10,999 bases of DNA. Origin: Deltaproteobacteria bacterium. GTDB lineage: Bacteria; Myxococcota; Polyangia; Polyangiales; B10-G4. Location: contig JAFDCW010000258.1 of assembly GCA_019312705.1 (NCBI GenBank), forward strand, positions 1-10,999. The letters run 5' to 3'. Made by a program: the position numbers and the translations under genes. The notes under the pieces were generated by a model. It was not told where the DNA came from, ran no database searches, and worked only from the letters and a program-made list of their open reading frames with translations. Each line of letters starts with the position of its first letter. Position 1 is the first letter of the stretch. This document shows positions 1 through 7,147 of the stretch, in pieces.

Positions 1-135
1 CCCCCGGAGCCCGAAGAGCAGCCCCAGGGCCGCGCAGCCAAGCGCCGCAAGAAGTGGGACAACAAGGACAAGGAGAAGGACACCGGCGGCGACGACGGCG
101 GCGGCCGGGGTTGGGACGACGACGGCGACTGGTGA
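1..135 (+). CDS. C-terminal end of an unidentified protein (partial, 5' cut)
   Basis: The reading frame starts at base 1 as the first codon position and ends with TGA at 133-135, giving the last 44 residues of a gene that enters from the left. The visible part is low-complexity. A Pro/Glu/Gln stretch is followed by a basic patch (AAKRRKKW), a Lys/Asp mix, and a Gly/Asp run ending in WDDDGDW. No domain is visible, so the function cannot be named; a disordered charged tail is all that can be said. The frame is supported by its consistent codon choice and by the absence of any other convincing frame here. The gene converges on the lytic transglycosylase gene, whose stop lies at 404-406 on the other strand. 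Confidence 0.6.
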   Translation, partial: PPEPEEQPQGRAAKRRKKWDNKDKEKDTGGDDGGGRGWDDDGDW

Positions 136-167
136 AAAGCGCATCGACTGGGTCGCGATACCCGGCG

Positions 168-216
168 CGAGGCGGCCTCGCTTCCTGCGCTGCCTGCTCA
201 GCTACAAAAGGTAGCT
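168..216. repeat. Degenerate repeat module with two inverted repeats
   Basis: This module starts with the near-palindrome CGAGGC-G-GCCTCG (168-180), continues as GCCTCGCTT, and then has a perfect 6-bp stem AGCTAC / GTAGCT around the loop AAAAG (200-216). The same CGAGGC-N-GCCTCGCTT start recurs at 236-251, at the head of the first 43-bp repeat. It therefore looks like a diverged third member of the repeat group with a different hairpin inside. Confidence 0.45.
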
Positions 217-242
217 TGCGCGGGCTGCTCGGAACCGAGGCC

Positions 243-285
243 GCCTCGCTTGGGTCTCACGACCCATTCGACGCACTTTTGCGGC
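243..285. repeat. 43-bp direct repeat, copy 1 (hairpin-bearing)
   Basis: This copy is identical over 43 bp to 320-362. It contains a perfect inverted repeat, TGGGTC-TCAC-GACCCA (251-266), followed by a conserved part without obvious symmetry that ends in CACTTTTGCGGC. The copy is preceded by a CGAGGC half that makes the palindrome at 236-248. Copy starts are 77 bp apart. Confidence 0.85.
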
Positions 286-319
286 GCGGTGGCGGGGGGA
301 ACTCCTGTGACCAGGTCCG

Positions 320-362
320 GCCTCGCTTGGGTCTCACGACCCATTCGACGCACTTTTGCGGC
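320..362. repeat. 43-bp direct repeat, copy 2 (hairpin-bearing)
   Basis: This is the second perfect copy of the 43-bp unit at 243-285, with the inverted repeat at 328-343. Thirty-four unrelated bases separate the two copies. The upstream palindrome half seen in copy 1 is degraded here. It ends 41 bp before the stop codon of the transglycosylase gene, so the hairpin would lie in the 3' untranslated region of that minus-strand transcript. Confidence 0.85.
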
Positions 363-403
363 AACGCCGCGGCCGCTGCTGCTGCCTCTGTGGGCCCCTA
401 GAG

Positions 404-2878
404 TCAGCGTCGCGGGGCTCTCGGGAGCCGCTCGCTTAGGGCGGGCAGGCGGCCTTCGTCTAGCCACGAGTAGGTTCCCCAGGTCTGGATGACTCGGCGC
501 GTATAGCGCCGGGTCTCGTCGTAGGGGATCGACTCGATCCACTCATCGAGCGGCAACGTGCCGCGCTGCCTCAGCCATCGGTCCGAGGCCCCCTCCCCTG
601 CGTTGTAGGCGGAGGGGACGATCGCAGGGTTGTCTGCGTAGCGCCTGAAGAGGAAGCCGATGAATCGCGTTCCGATGCGTACGTTGATTTCCGGGGTCTT
701 GAGGGACGAGGGGTCGGAAGGCAGGCCCAGCTCGTCGCCGAAACGCCGGGCCGTGGGCCGGATGAGCTGGATCAAACCATAGGCCTGGGCGACTGACACC
801 GCCCGCGGATTGAACGCGCTCTCTTCGCGCGCGATCGCTCGGACGAAAGCCGGAGGAACGCCTTCGGCCTCGGCGGCTTCTTCGATCAGCGGAGCGAACG
901 CCCGCGGATAGGCGATGCGCCACCTGTGGCGCACAACGCCAGTCGGAGGTTGATCCAAGAACGCGCGCAGCCGGCGCCGGGCCAGGAGGCTCGCCTGGGG
1001 ATGAGCTCCGGCGCGGTCGAGGAGGGCCGCCGACAGCCAGAGCGCCTCTTCGTCGTGCTCGTCGGTCAGGAGGCCACTCGCCTCGAGTTCGGCCATGGCG
1101 CGGTCCGCCTCGTCGACGCGGAGGAGTTCGACCGCTCGAGCGAAGGCATCGGTCGAGAGCTCTTCGCGCATGGGGAAGGTGAAGGCGGCTTCGTCGTCCT
1201 GGGCCGTTGCCATCGTCGCCAGGGCCGCGGTCGACCGGTCCGGCGCGACTTCGGCGAGGCGCCTCAGCGCTTGCTGGGCGTAATAGCTGAGCGGATAGCG
1301 GCGGGCGAGTTCGTCGTACGCAGCCGCGCCTTCGTCGCCGCGGCCGAGGTCGACGAGGGTCCGGGCTCGCCAATAGGCCGCCCGGCCGCGAAGATCGACT
1401 CCGTGTTCCTGCGGGTCGTTGGAGAGCGCCGTGTTCAGGTGCCGGAGGGCGTCCTCGTAGAGCGCTGCGGTGGTCTGAGGGCCCGTCGACTCCCGGCCCT
1501 CGGTCGCCACTCGGGCCGCGGCCGGTGCACTCGCTGCACGAGTGCGCGCGTCCCAGGCGAGATGGAAGAGGGCCTCGCCGCCCATGTCGCCGTCTGGAAA
1601 TTCGGTGGCCGCCCGTTCGAAGCGCACGCGCATGTCGTCGTCGTGGCCGAGGGCCTCCGCCGAAAACGCAGACCGGTAGACCGCGTCGTCGGCCAGTCGG
1701 TGAAGAGGGGCGTCGCGGACCACGGCATCATAGAGGTCGAGGGCCCTCTGGTGCCGCCCTCGGCGCCCGTGGGCCCGGGCCGCGAGGTAGCGGGCCGCGG
1801 CGCGAGTATCCGGGTCGTCACACTCCGTCGCGACCGCCTCGAGGTGGGCCGAGCCTTCGTCCCGGCGCCGGCGTCGGAGCAACGCCTTTCCCTGCATCAA
1901 TCCCGCGCGGCACCGGATGGACTCGTCGGGGTCGCCCGCGAGCTCTCCGAAAGCGACCGCCGCTTCCTCGTGGCGCATCGCATTGAAATACGCCTCGGCC
2001 GCCATGAACCGGTCCGCTGCCGGGATGGCGCGCAGCGCGTCGCGGCGTTCCGTGGGCAGCGTCGCCAGCACGACGGTGGCCCGTTCTGCGGCAAGCATGC
2101 CGACCCTCGCCCCCGGTGCCCGGGTGGCGATGCGCCGATAGAGCAGCAACGCCTCTTCGCGGTCGGCGGGCTCCTCACTCGCGCCCAGGAGTTCGGCGAG
2201 GGGCATGCCCGCGGTGGCGGCGCCGACATGGGCCGGGGCTGCCGCGACGAGGGCCCGGAGCGCCGGAATGGCCTCGTCGGTGCGACCCTCTCGGGCCAGG
2301 GCGATGGCGACGAGGGCTTCTGCCCGCGCTTTTCCGGGGAACTCGATGGGCAGTGCTTCGAGCAGCTCGATGACCCGGGCCGAGGCGTCCTCGCCCAGCT
2401 CCTCGGCCAAGTCCAGTCGGGCCCACGGAGAGAGGGGGTGGTCCGAGGCGCTGAGGGTTTCGAGCAGGCCTCGCGCTGCCTCGGGGAGCTCGGCTTCTCT
2501 TGCTGCGCGCGCAGCGAGCCATAGTAAACGTCCCCGGGTCGCAGCATCGACCGGTCCCCCATGGGCCCCTGAGCCATCGAGGGCGGCTCGGGCGAGGCTC
2601 GCGGCATCCGCGGGGCTGCCGGCGGCGATCACCCGCCGCTCCGGGGCATCGTCCGGGAGGGCGACCTGGGCCGGATCGAAGCGCGCCGGGGCACTGGCCG
2701 GGGCGCTTTGGTCGGTTGGGGGTTGGGCGGACGCCCCGGGCCGGTTGGCCGGGGCATCGCAGGTACAGGCGACGGTCGCGAGCAGCACCGCGATGCTGAC
2801 GCGGGCGCTCCTCCGAAGCGGTTCGACCCGCGGAACATTGCCCACGAGGTCCGTTTCCCTCTCGTCAGCTATCAACAC
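404..2878 (-). CDS. Slt70-like lytic murein transglycosylase, probable lipoprotein
   Basis: This is a predicted periplasmic lytic transglycosylase that cleaves the MurNAc-GlcNAc bond of peptidoglycan to leave a 1,6-anhydro end. The longest frame gives 824 residues. The C-terminal GH23 SLT domain begins near residue 672. The catalytic Glu is the one in REESAFNP (about E686), followed by AYGLIQLIRPTA and SAYNAG (756-761), the usual family motif order. Residues of about 120-600 form repeated Ala/Leu/Glu-rich helical pairs of TPR type, like the superhelical part of Slt70. The N-terminus has LRRSARVSIAVLLATVAC, a positively charged then hydrophobic segment ending in Cys38, with a second Cys at 40; the lipobox (TVAC) is weak. 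The start is uncertain. GTG at 2878 and TTG at 2875 follow AGAGGA closely, while GTG at 2845 follows GAGAGGG and would give a more compact signal peptide. The gene stands 179 bp downstream of the coiled-coil gene and may have its own promoter. Confidence 0.9.
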   Translation of the reverse strand: MLIADERETDLVGNVPRVEPLRRSARVSIAVLLATVACTCDAPANRPGASAQPPTDQSAPASAPARFDPAQVALPDDAPERRVIAAGSPADAASLARAALDGSGAHGGPVDAATRGRLLWLAARAAREAELPEAARGLLETLSASDHPLSPWARLDLAEELGEDASARVIELLEALPIEFPGKARAEALVAIALAREGRTDEAIPALRALVAAAPAHVGAATAGMPLAELLGASEEPADREEALLLYRRIATRAPGARVGMLAAERATVVLATLPTERRDALRAIPAADRFMAAEAYFNAMRHEEAAVAFGELAGDPDESIRCRAGLMQGKALLRRRRRDEGSAHLEAVATECDDPDTRAAARYLAARAHGRRGRHQRALDLYDAVVRDAPLHRLADDAVYRSAFSAEALGHDDDMRVRFERAATEFPDGDMGGEALFHLAWDARTRAASAPAAARVATEGRESTGPQTTAALYEDALRHLNTALSNDPQEHGVDLRGRAAYWRARTLVDLGRGDEGAAAYDELARRYPLSYYAQQALRRLAEVAPDRSTAALATMATAQDDEAAFTFPMREELSTDAFARAVELLRVDEADRAMAELEASGLLTDEHDEEALWLSAALLDRAGAHPQASLLARRRLRAFLDQPPTGVVRHRWRIAYPRAFAPLIEEAAEAEGVPPAFVRAIAREESAFNPRAVSVAQAYGLIQLIRPTARRFGDELGLPSDPSSLKTPEINVRIGTRFIGFLFRRYADNPAIVPSAYNAGEGASDRWLRQRGTLPLDEWIESIPYDETRRYTRRVIQTWGTYSWLDEGRLPALSERLPRAPRR

Positions 2879-3057
2879 GTCCTCTTCGTCTTAGAGAGAC
2901 GGCCCCATCACGGCAACTTCCCGGCAGGGTGCTGGCTGTTCGGTTGTGCATTCTTGTTGAGACGGCGCACTCCCGGCGCCGCAGCGGTCGGCCTGTCCGC
3001 TCTGCACGACTGCGTCGCGCTGCCGCCTCGGGCCGCCCTCGCGGCGCCTTCTTGTTG
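2879..3057. other. Intergenic gap between two minus-strand genes
   Basis: This 179-bp stretch has no credible coding frame. It carries an inverted pair GGCGCCGC (2975-2982) and GCGGCGCC (3041-3048), and a 9-bp direct repeat TTCTTGTTG at 2951-2959 and 3049-3057, the second abutting the stop codon of the coiled-coil gene. No T-run follows a stem, so a terminator is not established. The length is consistent with an independent promoter for the downstream transglycosylase gene. Confidence 0.4.
2888..2916 (-). promoter_or_regulatory. Possible promoter for the lytic transglycosylase gene
   Basis: On the minus strand a -35-like TTGCCG (2916-2911) is followed, after 17 bp, by TAAGAC (2893-2888). The -10 match is poor (three of six to TATAAT). 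The element would start transcription just before the AGAGGA sequence of the gene. It is suggested only because a 179-bp gap separates this gene from its upstream neighbour. Confidence 0.2.
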
Positions 3058-3546
3058 CTAATCCCCGTCGTGATGACGCCTCGCGGCGGCCAGATCTTCC
3101 GCTTCGGCTTCATCCCGCGCTTCTCGGAGGTTCTTTTGCCCCTTCCGGAAGTCCTCGTGGTGCCGTTCGACGACCTCCCGGTCGGCGTTGGCTGCCGCCA
3201 GAGCAAGTCGAGCTTCGTTTGCGGCGTGCTCCGCGTCGTCCCGGGCGGCCCCCGCCTCCCGGAGCCGGACGCCGAGGGCCTCGCCCTCTCTCTGTCTCCT
3301 TTCGCCGAAGCTCAGCGCCCGGAGCATCTCCGCCCCCGAGGCCCCGAGCTCCTCGCGTCGGCGTCGTTCTGTTTCTTCGGCGTCGTTCTGGAGCGCGTGA
3401 GATTTGGCTGACTCTTCGGCAGCCTCGACGGTGGCCACCGCTGCGGCGAGGGCGGCGTTCGCCCCGGCGAGCTTCGCTCTTGCCTCGTCGACCGCCAGGC
3501 CGCGTACCGTGCGGGCAGCCTCGAGGGGATAGCGAGGACCCGCCAC
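3058..3546 (-). CDS. FliJ/SctO-like coiled-coil protein
   Basis: The product has 162 residues and is almost entirely Ala/Glu/Arg-rich helix. Heptad-like spacing fits one long antiparallel coiled coil, and there is no signal peptide or membrane segment. The N-terminus (RYPLEAARTVRGLAVDEARA) resembles the start of FliJ and SctO/YscO proteins, the small stalk proteins that sit on flagellar or type III secretion ATPases. The length also fits (about 140-170 in those families). No flagellar or type III gene is visible nearby, so the assignment rests on composition and the N-terminal pattern only; any short coiled-coil protein would look similar. The start is GTG at 3546, 4 bp after the TAG of the upstream lipoprotein gene, so the two are almost certainly co-transcribed. 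Only a weak GAG serves as ribosome binding site, which is consistent with coupling. Confidence 0.6.
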   Translation of the reverse strand: MAGPRYPLEAARTVRGLAVDEARAKLAGANAALAAAVATVEAAEESAKSHALQNDAEETERRRREELGASGAEMLRALSFGERRQREGEALGVRLREAGAARDDAEHAANEARLALAAANADREVVERHHEDFRKGQKNLREARDEAEAEDLAAARRHHDGD

Positions 3547-3550
3547 CGGG

Positions 3551-5218
3551 CTACTCGATGATGCTCGCCCCGACGACCGAGGCGACGACTTCGTCGTAGT
3601 CCGTGCCGTCGGCGTTCGAGTACCGACCGGTCATGGCGTCGGCGTTGAAGTGATCGATGCGCAGGTCGCCGGAATCGTCCCCGGCGTCTACTGCCCCGGC
3701 GAGGGAGAGGTCCGACCGGGACAGGTCGAGGTTGGTGAATTCGACCTCGATCGCCGACGCGAGGTCCGCCAGGGCGCTTTGGCAGACCATGAGCACGCAG
3801 GCGCCATTACAGGCCGTGGAGATGACCGAGACCCGAGACGCCCAGCTGCGCATCGTCGAGCAGCCACCTCGGATCCCCAGGAGTGCGGAGAGGTCAGCGA
3901 CCCCCGTCTCCGTCGCGAGGGCGGACGTGGCGCCCTGAGCGAAGGAGCCCAGGGGAAGGTCGCTACCGAGTTCGTCGATGATGATGGCGTCGTCGGCGGG
4001 CATCGGCGTGAACGCGAGGCGTCCCTCGAGGGCACGGGGGAAGGACGCCCCCGGGACGAGGAGGCGTGGGACAGTCGCTTCGACCGCTGTACTGAAAACA
4101 GTGTCGATAGTGAAAGCCGGGTCGTCGTCGGAAAACCGGATTCGCCCCTCGACGGTGATCATTGCCATTCGCGTCGCGAGGTCCGCGGCGACGGCATCCA
4201 CTGCGCGGCTCGGCCCCACGTCGTCCATCGTGAGGCGGGTGGCGAGGTCGTCGTCGAGGAACCCCGCCGAACGCTCTCCTGCGATCAAGCCCGCGCTCAT
4301 CTCGTACCCGGCGTCGCGGAGGGATTGTTCGAGGGCGTCCAGGACGAAGGTCGCGTCTCCCCCGGCACTCTCGACGGGCGCGCGGCCTCCCCGGAAGATG
4401 GCCCGGGAAACCGCCTCGGCTTCGGTGTCTGCGTCGAAGTTGATCTGGACCGAGTACTCGCCGCCGGCGCCGAGGGGCAGGTCGGTCACGGGCACCGTCG
4501 CCTCAGCGATTTCATCGGCGGTGACCAGCACGCTATCCACGCATCCCGAGGCCACGGCGTCGCCGCTTTCGCTGAGCCCGTCCGCCGTCACGGCGTAGAC
4601 CAGCCCGGCGGGGAGCGCGAGGAAGGCTGCGACCTCCTCGTCCACGGAGAGGTTCCGGATCCGGTCCGGCTCGCCGGCGAGCACGTCCGCGTCGTCACAA
4701 GTCATGCCCGTGAAAATGCCGATGCGGTGAGACACGACCGGCCGGGATCCGGCCCACTCGATGCTCACGTCGAGCTCGCCAAAGCCAGCGTCGCTGACCG
4801 ATACGGCGACCAGGATCGGCGCAGCCCGGGGAGCGCTCACGCGCACGCTGAAGGCCGACGCCGAGCTGCCCGCCATCACGCGGATGCTCGCCTCTCCGTC
4901 GGCGTTGGTGCGCGCCATCAGGTCTGACAGACTCGAGTCGTTGGCCCGGCCCACCAGGGCGAATTCGACCTCCGACGCCGCGATCGGCCGTCCGTCCATC
5001 TCGCGGTAGAGCACTCGAATCAACTGCTCTTCGCCAAAGAGCAGGGCGACGTTGGGCTCGGTGACCGATTCGAGCAATGCGGTCGGAGTCACCGCTCCGT
5101 CGGTCGGAATCATGCCGCCGTCGACCGGGATAGCCTCGCTGCTGCACGCCGCGGCGAACACCAGGCTCGCGATCGCGCTCGCAAGGGAGGCCCCGCGCCA
5201 CGAAAAAAGAAAAGACAT
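3551..5218 (-). CDS. Surface/periplasmic lipoprotein with a bacterial Ig-like domain
   Basis: The product has 555 residues and begins with a type II signal peptide: a hydrophobic stretch at residues 8-24 ends in VFAAAC, with Cys25 as the lipidation site and SSE following. After a short Gly/Pro/Asp linker, residues of about 52-130 look like a Big_1/invasin-type Ig domain. The dipeptide RP in DGRPIAASEVEFALVG, the turn NADGEASIRV and the closing FSVRVSA are the family's usual landmarks. The rest (145-555) is not recognised. It is acidic, appears beta-rich, and has Cys174 and Cys226 plus a C-terminal cluster at 453, 470, 474 and 479, which probably form disulfides in the periplasm or at the surface. 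Such lipoproteins are common in Myxococcota, and no enzymatic motif is visible. The start is ATG at 5218, with no clear Shine-Dalgarno sequence. The gene reads into the coiled-coil gene 4 bp downstream. Confidence 0.85.
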   Translation of the reverse strand: MSFLFSWRGASLASAIASLVFAAACSSEAIPVDGGMIPTDGAVTPTALLESVTEPNVALLFGEEQLIRVLYREMDGRPIAASEVEFALVGRANDSSLSDLMARTNADGEASIRVMAGSSASAFSVRVSAPRAAPILVAVSVSDAGFGELDVSIEWAGSRPVVSHRIGIFTGMTCDDADVLAGEPDRIRNLSVDEEVAAFLALPAGLVYAVTADGLSESGDAVASGCVDSVLVTADEIAEATVPVTDLPLGAGGEYSVQINFDADTEAEAVSRAIFRGGRAPVESAGGDATFVLDALEQSLRDAGYEMSAGLIAGERSAGFLDDDLATRLTMDDVGPSRAVDAVAADLATRMAMITVEGRIRFSDDDPAFTIDTVFSTAVEATVPRLLVPGASFPRALEGRLAFTPMPADDAIIIDELGSDLPLGSFAQGATSALATETGVADLSALLGIRGGCSTMRSWASRVSVISTACNGACVLMVCQSALADLASAIEVEFTNLDLSRSDLSLAGAVDAGDDSGDLRIDHFNADAMTGRYSNADGTDYDEVVASVVGASIIE

Positions 5219-5225
5219 TACGCGT

Positions 5226-5267
5226 CTATTCTAGCCCCCGCGGGGCCCATGGGCCAGGAATGGCCCA
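5226..5267. promoter_or_regulatory. Palindrome cluster in the divergent intergenic region
   Basis: Three overlapping symmetric elements lie just upstream of the minus-strand lipoprotein gene: CCCCGCGGGG (5236-5245), GGCCCATGGGCC (5244-5255), and a 7-bp stem TGGGCCA-GGAA-TGGCCCA (5250-5267). The GGAA loop is a GNRA tetraloop if transcribed. On the minus strand, TAGAAT (5233-5228) resembles a -10 box and would start transcription about at the ATG at 5218, giving a leaderless or near-leaderless message. That fits the lack of a ribosome binding site. The palindromes would then lie in the spacer and -35 region, where an operator could act. The symmetry is seen directly; the regulatory role is inferred. 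Confidence 0.35.
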
Positions 5268-5311
5268 GGTTCGGTAAGAACACATCCGCCTACAGGGCAC
5301 CCTCCGTCCGG

Positions 5312-5361
5312 GCACACCCTGGAACACACCTCTCTTTCCGGGTGTCTCCCGGTGTGCTAGC
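5312..5361 (+). promoter_or_regulatory. Possible promoter/leader of the LolC/E-type permease gene
   Basis: A 7-bp inverted repeat, GCACACC (5312-5318) and GGTGTGC (5351-5357), encloses a second, smaller pair, CACACC and GGTGT. At its right edge is GTGCTAGC (5354-5361), 37 bp before the ATG. A one-mismatch match, GTGGTAGC, lies 23 bp before the next gene's start (7117-7124), so a shared extended -10 type element is conceivable. No convincing -35 box is seen, so this is a weak call. Confidence 0.2.
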
Positions 5362-5797
5362 AGCCCCCAATCAACGAGCCTTCGAGCCCGCTTTCGTAAT
5401 GGCATATGCACTGACCATCGGCCTTCGCCACCTCCGCTCCAAGAAGCGGTCGACGGTCTCCCTCATTACGGTGATCGCCGTGGCCGGTGTGGCCCTCGGC
5501 GTGGGGTCCCTGCTCGCGGTGCTGAGCATCACGACCGGGTTTCAGGACGCTTTCCGGGACAAGGTCCTCGGGGTCAACGCTCACGTGCTGGTCCTCAAGT
5601 ACGGGCTCGACTTCGAGGAGTACCGGGACGTCGTGGCGATGTCCGAGGCCATGGAGGAGGTCTCCGGCGCCGCGCCCTTTGTCATCAACGAGATGATGCT
5701 CGCGAAGGGGGACCGGATCGGTGGGGTTCTCGTCAAAGGCGTCGATCCGGACCGCATGCCGGCGGTCCTCGACCTTCCCGAGCAGATGGTTGCCGGG

Positions 5798-6313
5798 GCC
5801 CTCGACGGCCTCCGGGCCGAGGGCGCCGCTCCGCCGCTTTCCCCCGAGGACGTCGCCAGCGACCTCACCGCGGACGACGATGACCTCGACCGGTACTTGC
5901 TCGAGCTGAGCAACGAAGATGAGCTCTTGGATCCGGTGCCCCCCCCCGACTCGGCCGATCCGGCCGACCTGGACCCCGCCGCGATGGAGGCCCTACGGGA
6001 TCAGATTGCCGAGACCGGTGGGCAGGCGCCCGTGGTTGTCGATGCCGGGGCGGGCGACGACGAAGCGGCAGAGTGGGATCCCCTATGGCATCCCCAGGGC
6101 CCCGACGGGGCCGGCGACCGGCTCGCCGGCGATGGGCACACCGTGGACGATGACGTCGTCGTTCCCCTTCCCGACGTCGCCGTACCGACCCTCGAAGAGA
6201 TGCAGGAGGCCCTGGCCGAGCTCGAAGAAGGTGAGGGGCTGCCCGGCGACGACGAGGAGCGGGCCGTCTTCGCCCAAGAGGATGCCGAGCGGGCCGATGA
6301 TGGTGTCGATGTG
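5798..6313 (+). other. Acidic insertion in the permease periplasmic domain
   Basis: These bases encode about residues 134-305 of the permease, rich in Asp, Glu, Pro and Gly with very few basic residues. The region interrupts the periplasmic domain between its two conserved halves. Sections such as DLTADDDDLDRYLLEL and LEEMQEALAELEEGEG suggest disorder mixed with short helices. Typical LolC/E proteins have only a short loop here. The reading frame stays open and codon use matches the rest of the gene, so it is translated sequence and not an artefact. Confidence 0.65.
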
Positions 6314-6539
6314 GCGGCGCTCCCCGGGATCGTCGTCGGCATCACCCTCGCGAGCAATCTCGGCCTCGAGGTCGGAGACCGGGTCAGCGTCATCTCGCCG
6401 CTTGCGGGTCTCGATACGAGCATGTGGGCGCCCAACGCCCGCACGCCCCGGAGCCGCGAGTTTCGGGTCATCGGCATCTTCGAGGCGGGCTTTCAGGAGT
6501 ACGACAGTCGTCTGGTCTACGTCGACCTCTACGAGGCCC

Positions 6540-6560
6540 AGTCCTTCTTCGTCTGCATGA
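6540..6560 (+). other. Frameshift/deletion site in the permease gene
   Basis: The upstream frame reads ...AQSFF up to 6550, then becomes non-family sequence (VCMTSPRLARWP...) that ends at 6685. The downstream frame becomes family-like from CGT at 6550 (R-L-H-D-I-T-Q). The missing residues between FF and HDI show that this is not a simple one-base slip. There is no X-XXY-YYZ slippery heptamer, so programmed frameshifting is unlikely. Confidence 0.75.
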
Positions 6561-7147
6561 CATCACCCAGGCTCGCGAGGTGGCCGGCAAAATCGAGCGC
6601 GAGCTCGGTGGCGGTCGTTTCCACACCATGGACTGGCAGGAGCTCAACCGGAACCTCTTCACCGCCCTCGAGATTCAGAAGGTGATGCTGAGCCTGGTGA
6701 CCGCGTCGATCATGGTGGTCGCGGCGCTGGTGGTGATCGCCACCCTCATCATTCTCGTCCTCGAAAAGAAGCGTGAGATCGCCATCCTGAAGGCGATGGG
6801 CGCAAAGGACTCGAGCGTGCTCGCCATCTTCATGGTCCAGGGCGTCATCATCGGCGCCGTCGGCACGTTCTTCGGGCTCTTAACCGGGGGCGGTGCCGTC
6901 CTCTATTTAGCGACCTACAAATTCCCATTGGATCCCAAGGTCTACTTGATCGATCACCTGCCCGTGCGCATCAGCGCCCAGGAGTTTCTGATCACCAGCG
7001 CGGTCGCGTTCGTCATATGCACCCTGGCGACGCTCATTCCGAGTTGGTGGGCCGCGCGTCTCCTGCCGGCCGACGGCGTTCGCTACGAGTGAGGCCCCCC
7101 GCCGTCCCGGCGAAGCGTGGTAGCGTGCCGGCCATCGGGAGGGGCCC

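Larger units (their letters stand above)
136..403. other. Convergent intergenic region with hairpin repeats
   Basis: No credible gene is seen in these 268 bp between two converging stop codons. The stretch holds three occurrences of the 9-mer GCCTCGCTT (starting at 175, 243 and 320), each followed by a short inverted repeat. Two of these belong to a perfect 43-bp direct repeat. No hairpin followed by a T-run is present on either strand, so a classical intrinsic terminator is not supported. The position between convergent genes suits REP-like palindromic elements or a bidirectional transcript-end structure; that is inference. Confidence 0.6.
5399..7092 (+). pseudogene. LolC/LolE-family lipoprotein-releasing permease, reading frame broken at about 6550
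   Basis: LolC/E proteins form the inner-membrane part of the LolCDE ABC transporter that extracts outer-membrane lipoproteins and hands them to LolA. The start is ATG at 5399, because MAYALTIGLRHLRSKK is the usual N-terminus (cytoplasmic basic stretch, then TM1 at about 19-45); in-frame codons further upstream are intergenic. The MacB-type periplasmic domain follows (GVDPDRMPAVLDL; LPGIVVGITLASNLGLEVGD). A highly acidic insertion of about 170 residues lies between these halves (134-305). After YVDLYEAQSFF (to residue 384, base 6550) the frame is lost. The family sequence resumes in the +2 frame with LHDITQAREVAGKIER and runs through the three-helix FtsX domain (KKREIAILKAMGA) to TGA at 7090-7092. 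Relatives have a GxGDxVTGxEVR-like segment between these parts, which is absent here. A small deletion (length 1 mod 3, about 31-37 bp) explains both the gap and the shift. It could be a true mutation or an assembly error. No LolD ATPase gene is in the window. Confidence 0.85.

Noticed and set aside
199..217. Intrinsic terminator at the AGCTAC/GTAGCT hairpin
   Set aside because: The stem is only 6 bp and no T-run follows on either strand.
243..362. Possible CRISPR array (43-bp repeats with a 34-bp spacer)
   Set aside because: There are only two perfect copies, the third member is diverged in the hairpin itself, and no cas gene is in the window. REP-like repeats fit better.
926..2524. 532-residue plus-strand frame opposite the transglycosylase gene
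   Set aside because: It lies wholly antisense to a gene with clear SLT motifs and shows no recognisable domain. Long antisense frames are expected at this GC content.
3650..4927. 425-residue plus-strand frame opposite the lipoprotein gene
   Set aside because: The opposite strand has a signal peptide, lipobox and Ig-like domain. This frame has none and is a shadow.
5249..5398. Upstream extension of the permease gene to ATG 5249
   Set aside because: It would add 50 residues with no family resemblance and cross the divergent promoter region. MAYALTIGLRHLRSKK at 5399 is the typical N-terminus.
6540..6560. Programmed ribosomal frameshift in the permease gene
   Set aside because: No slippery heptamer is present, and conserved residues are missing at the junction, which a frameshift alone does not explain.
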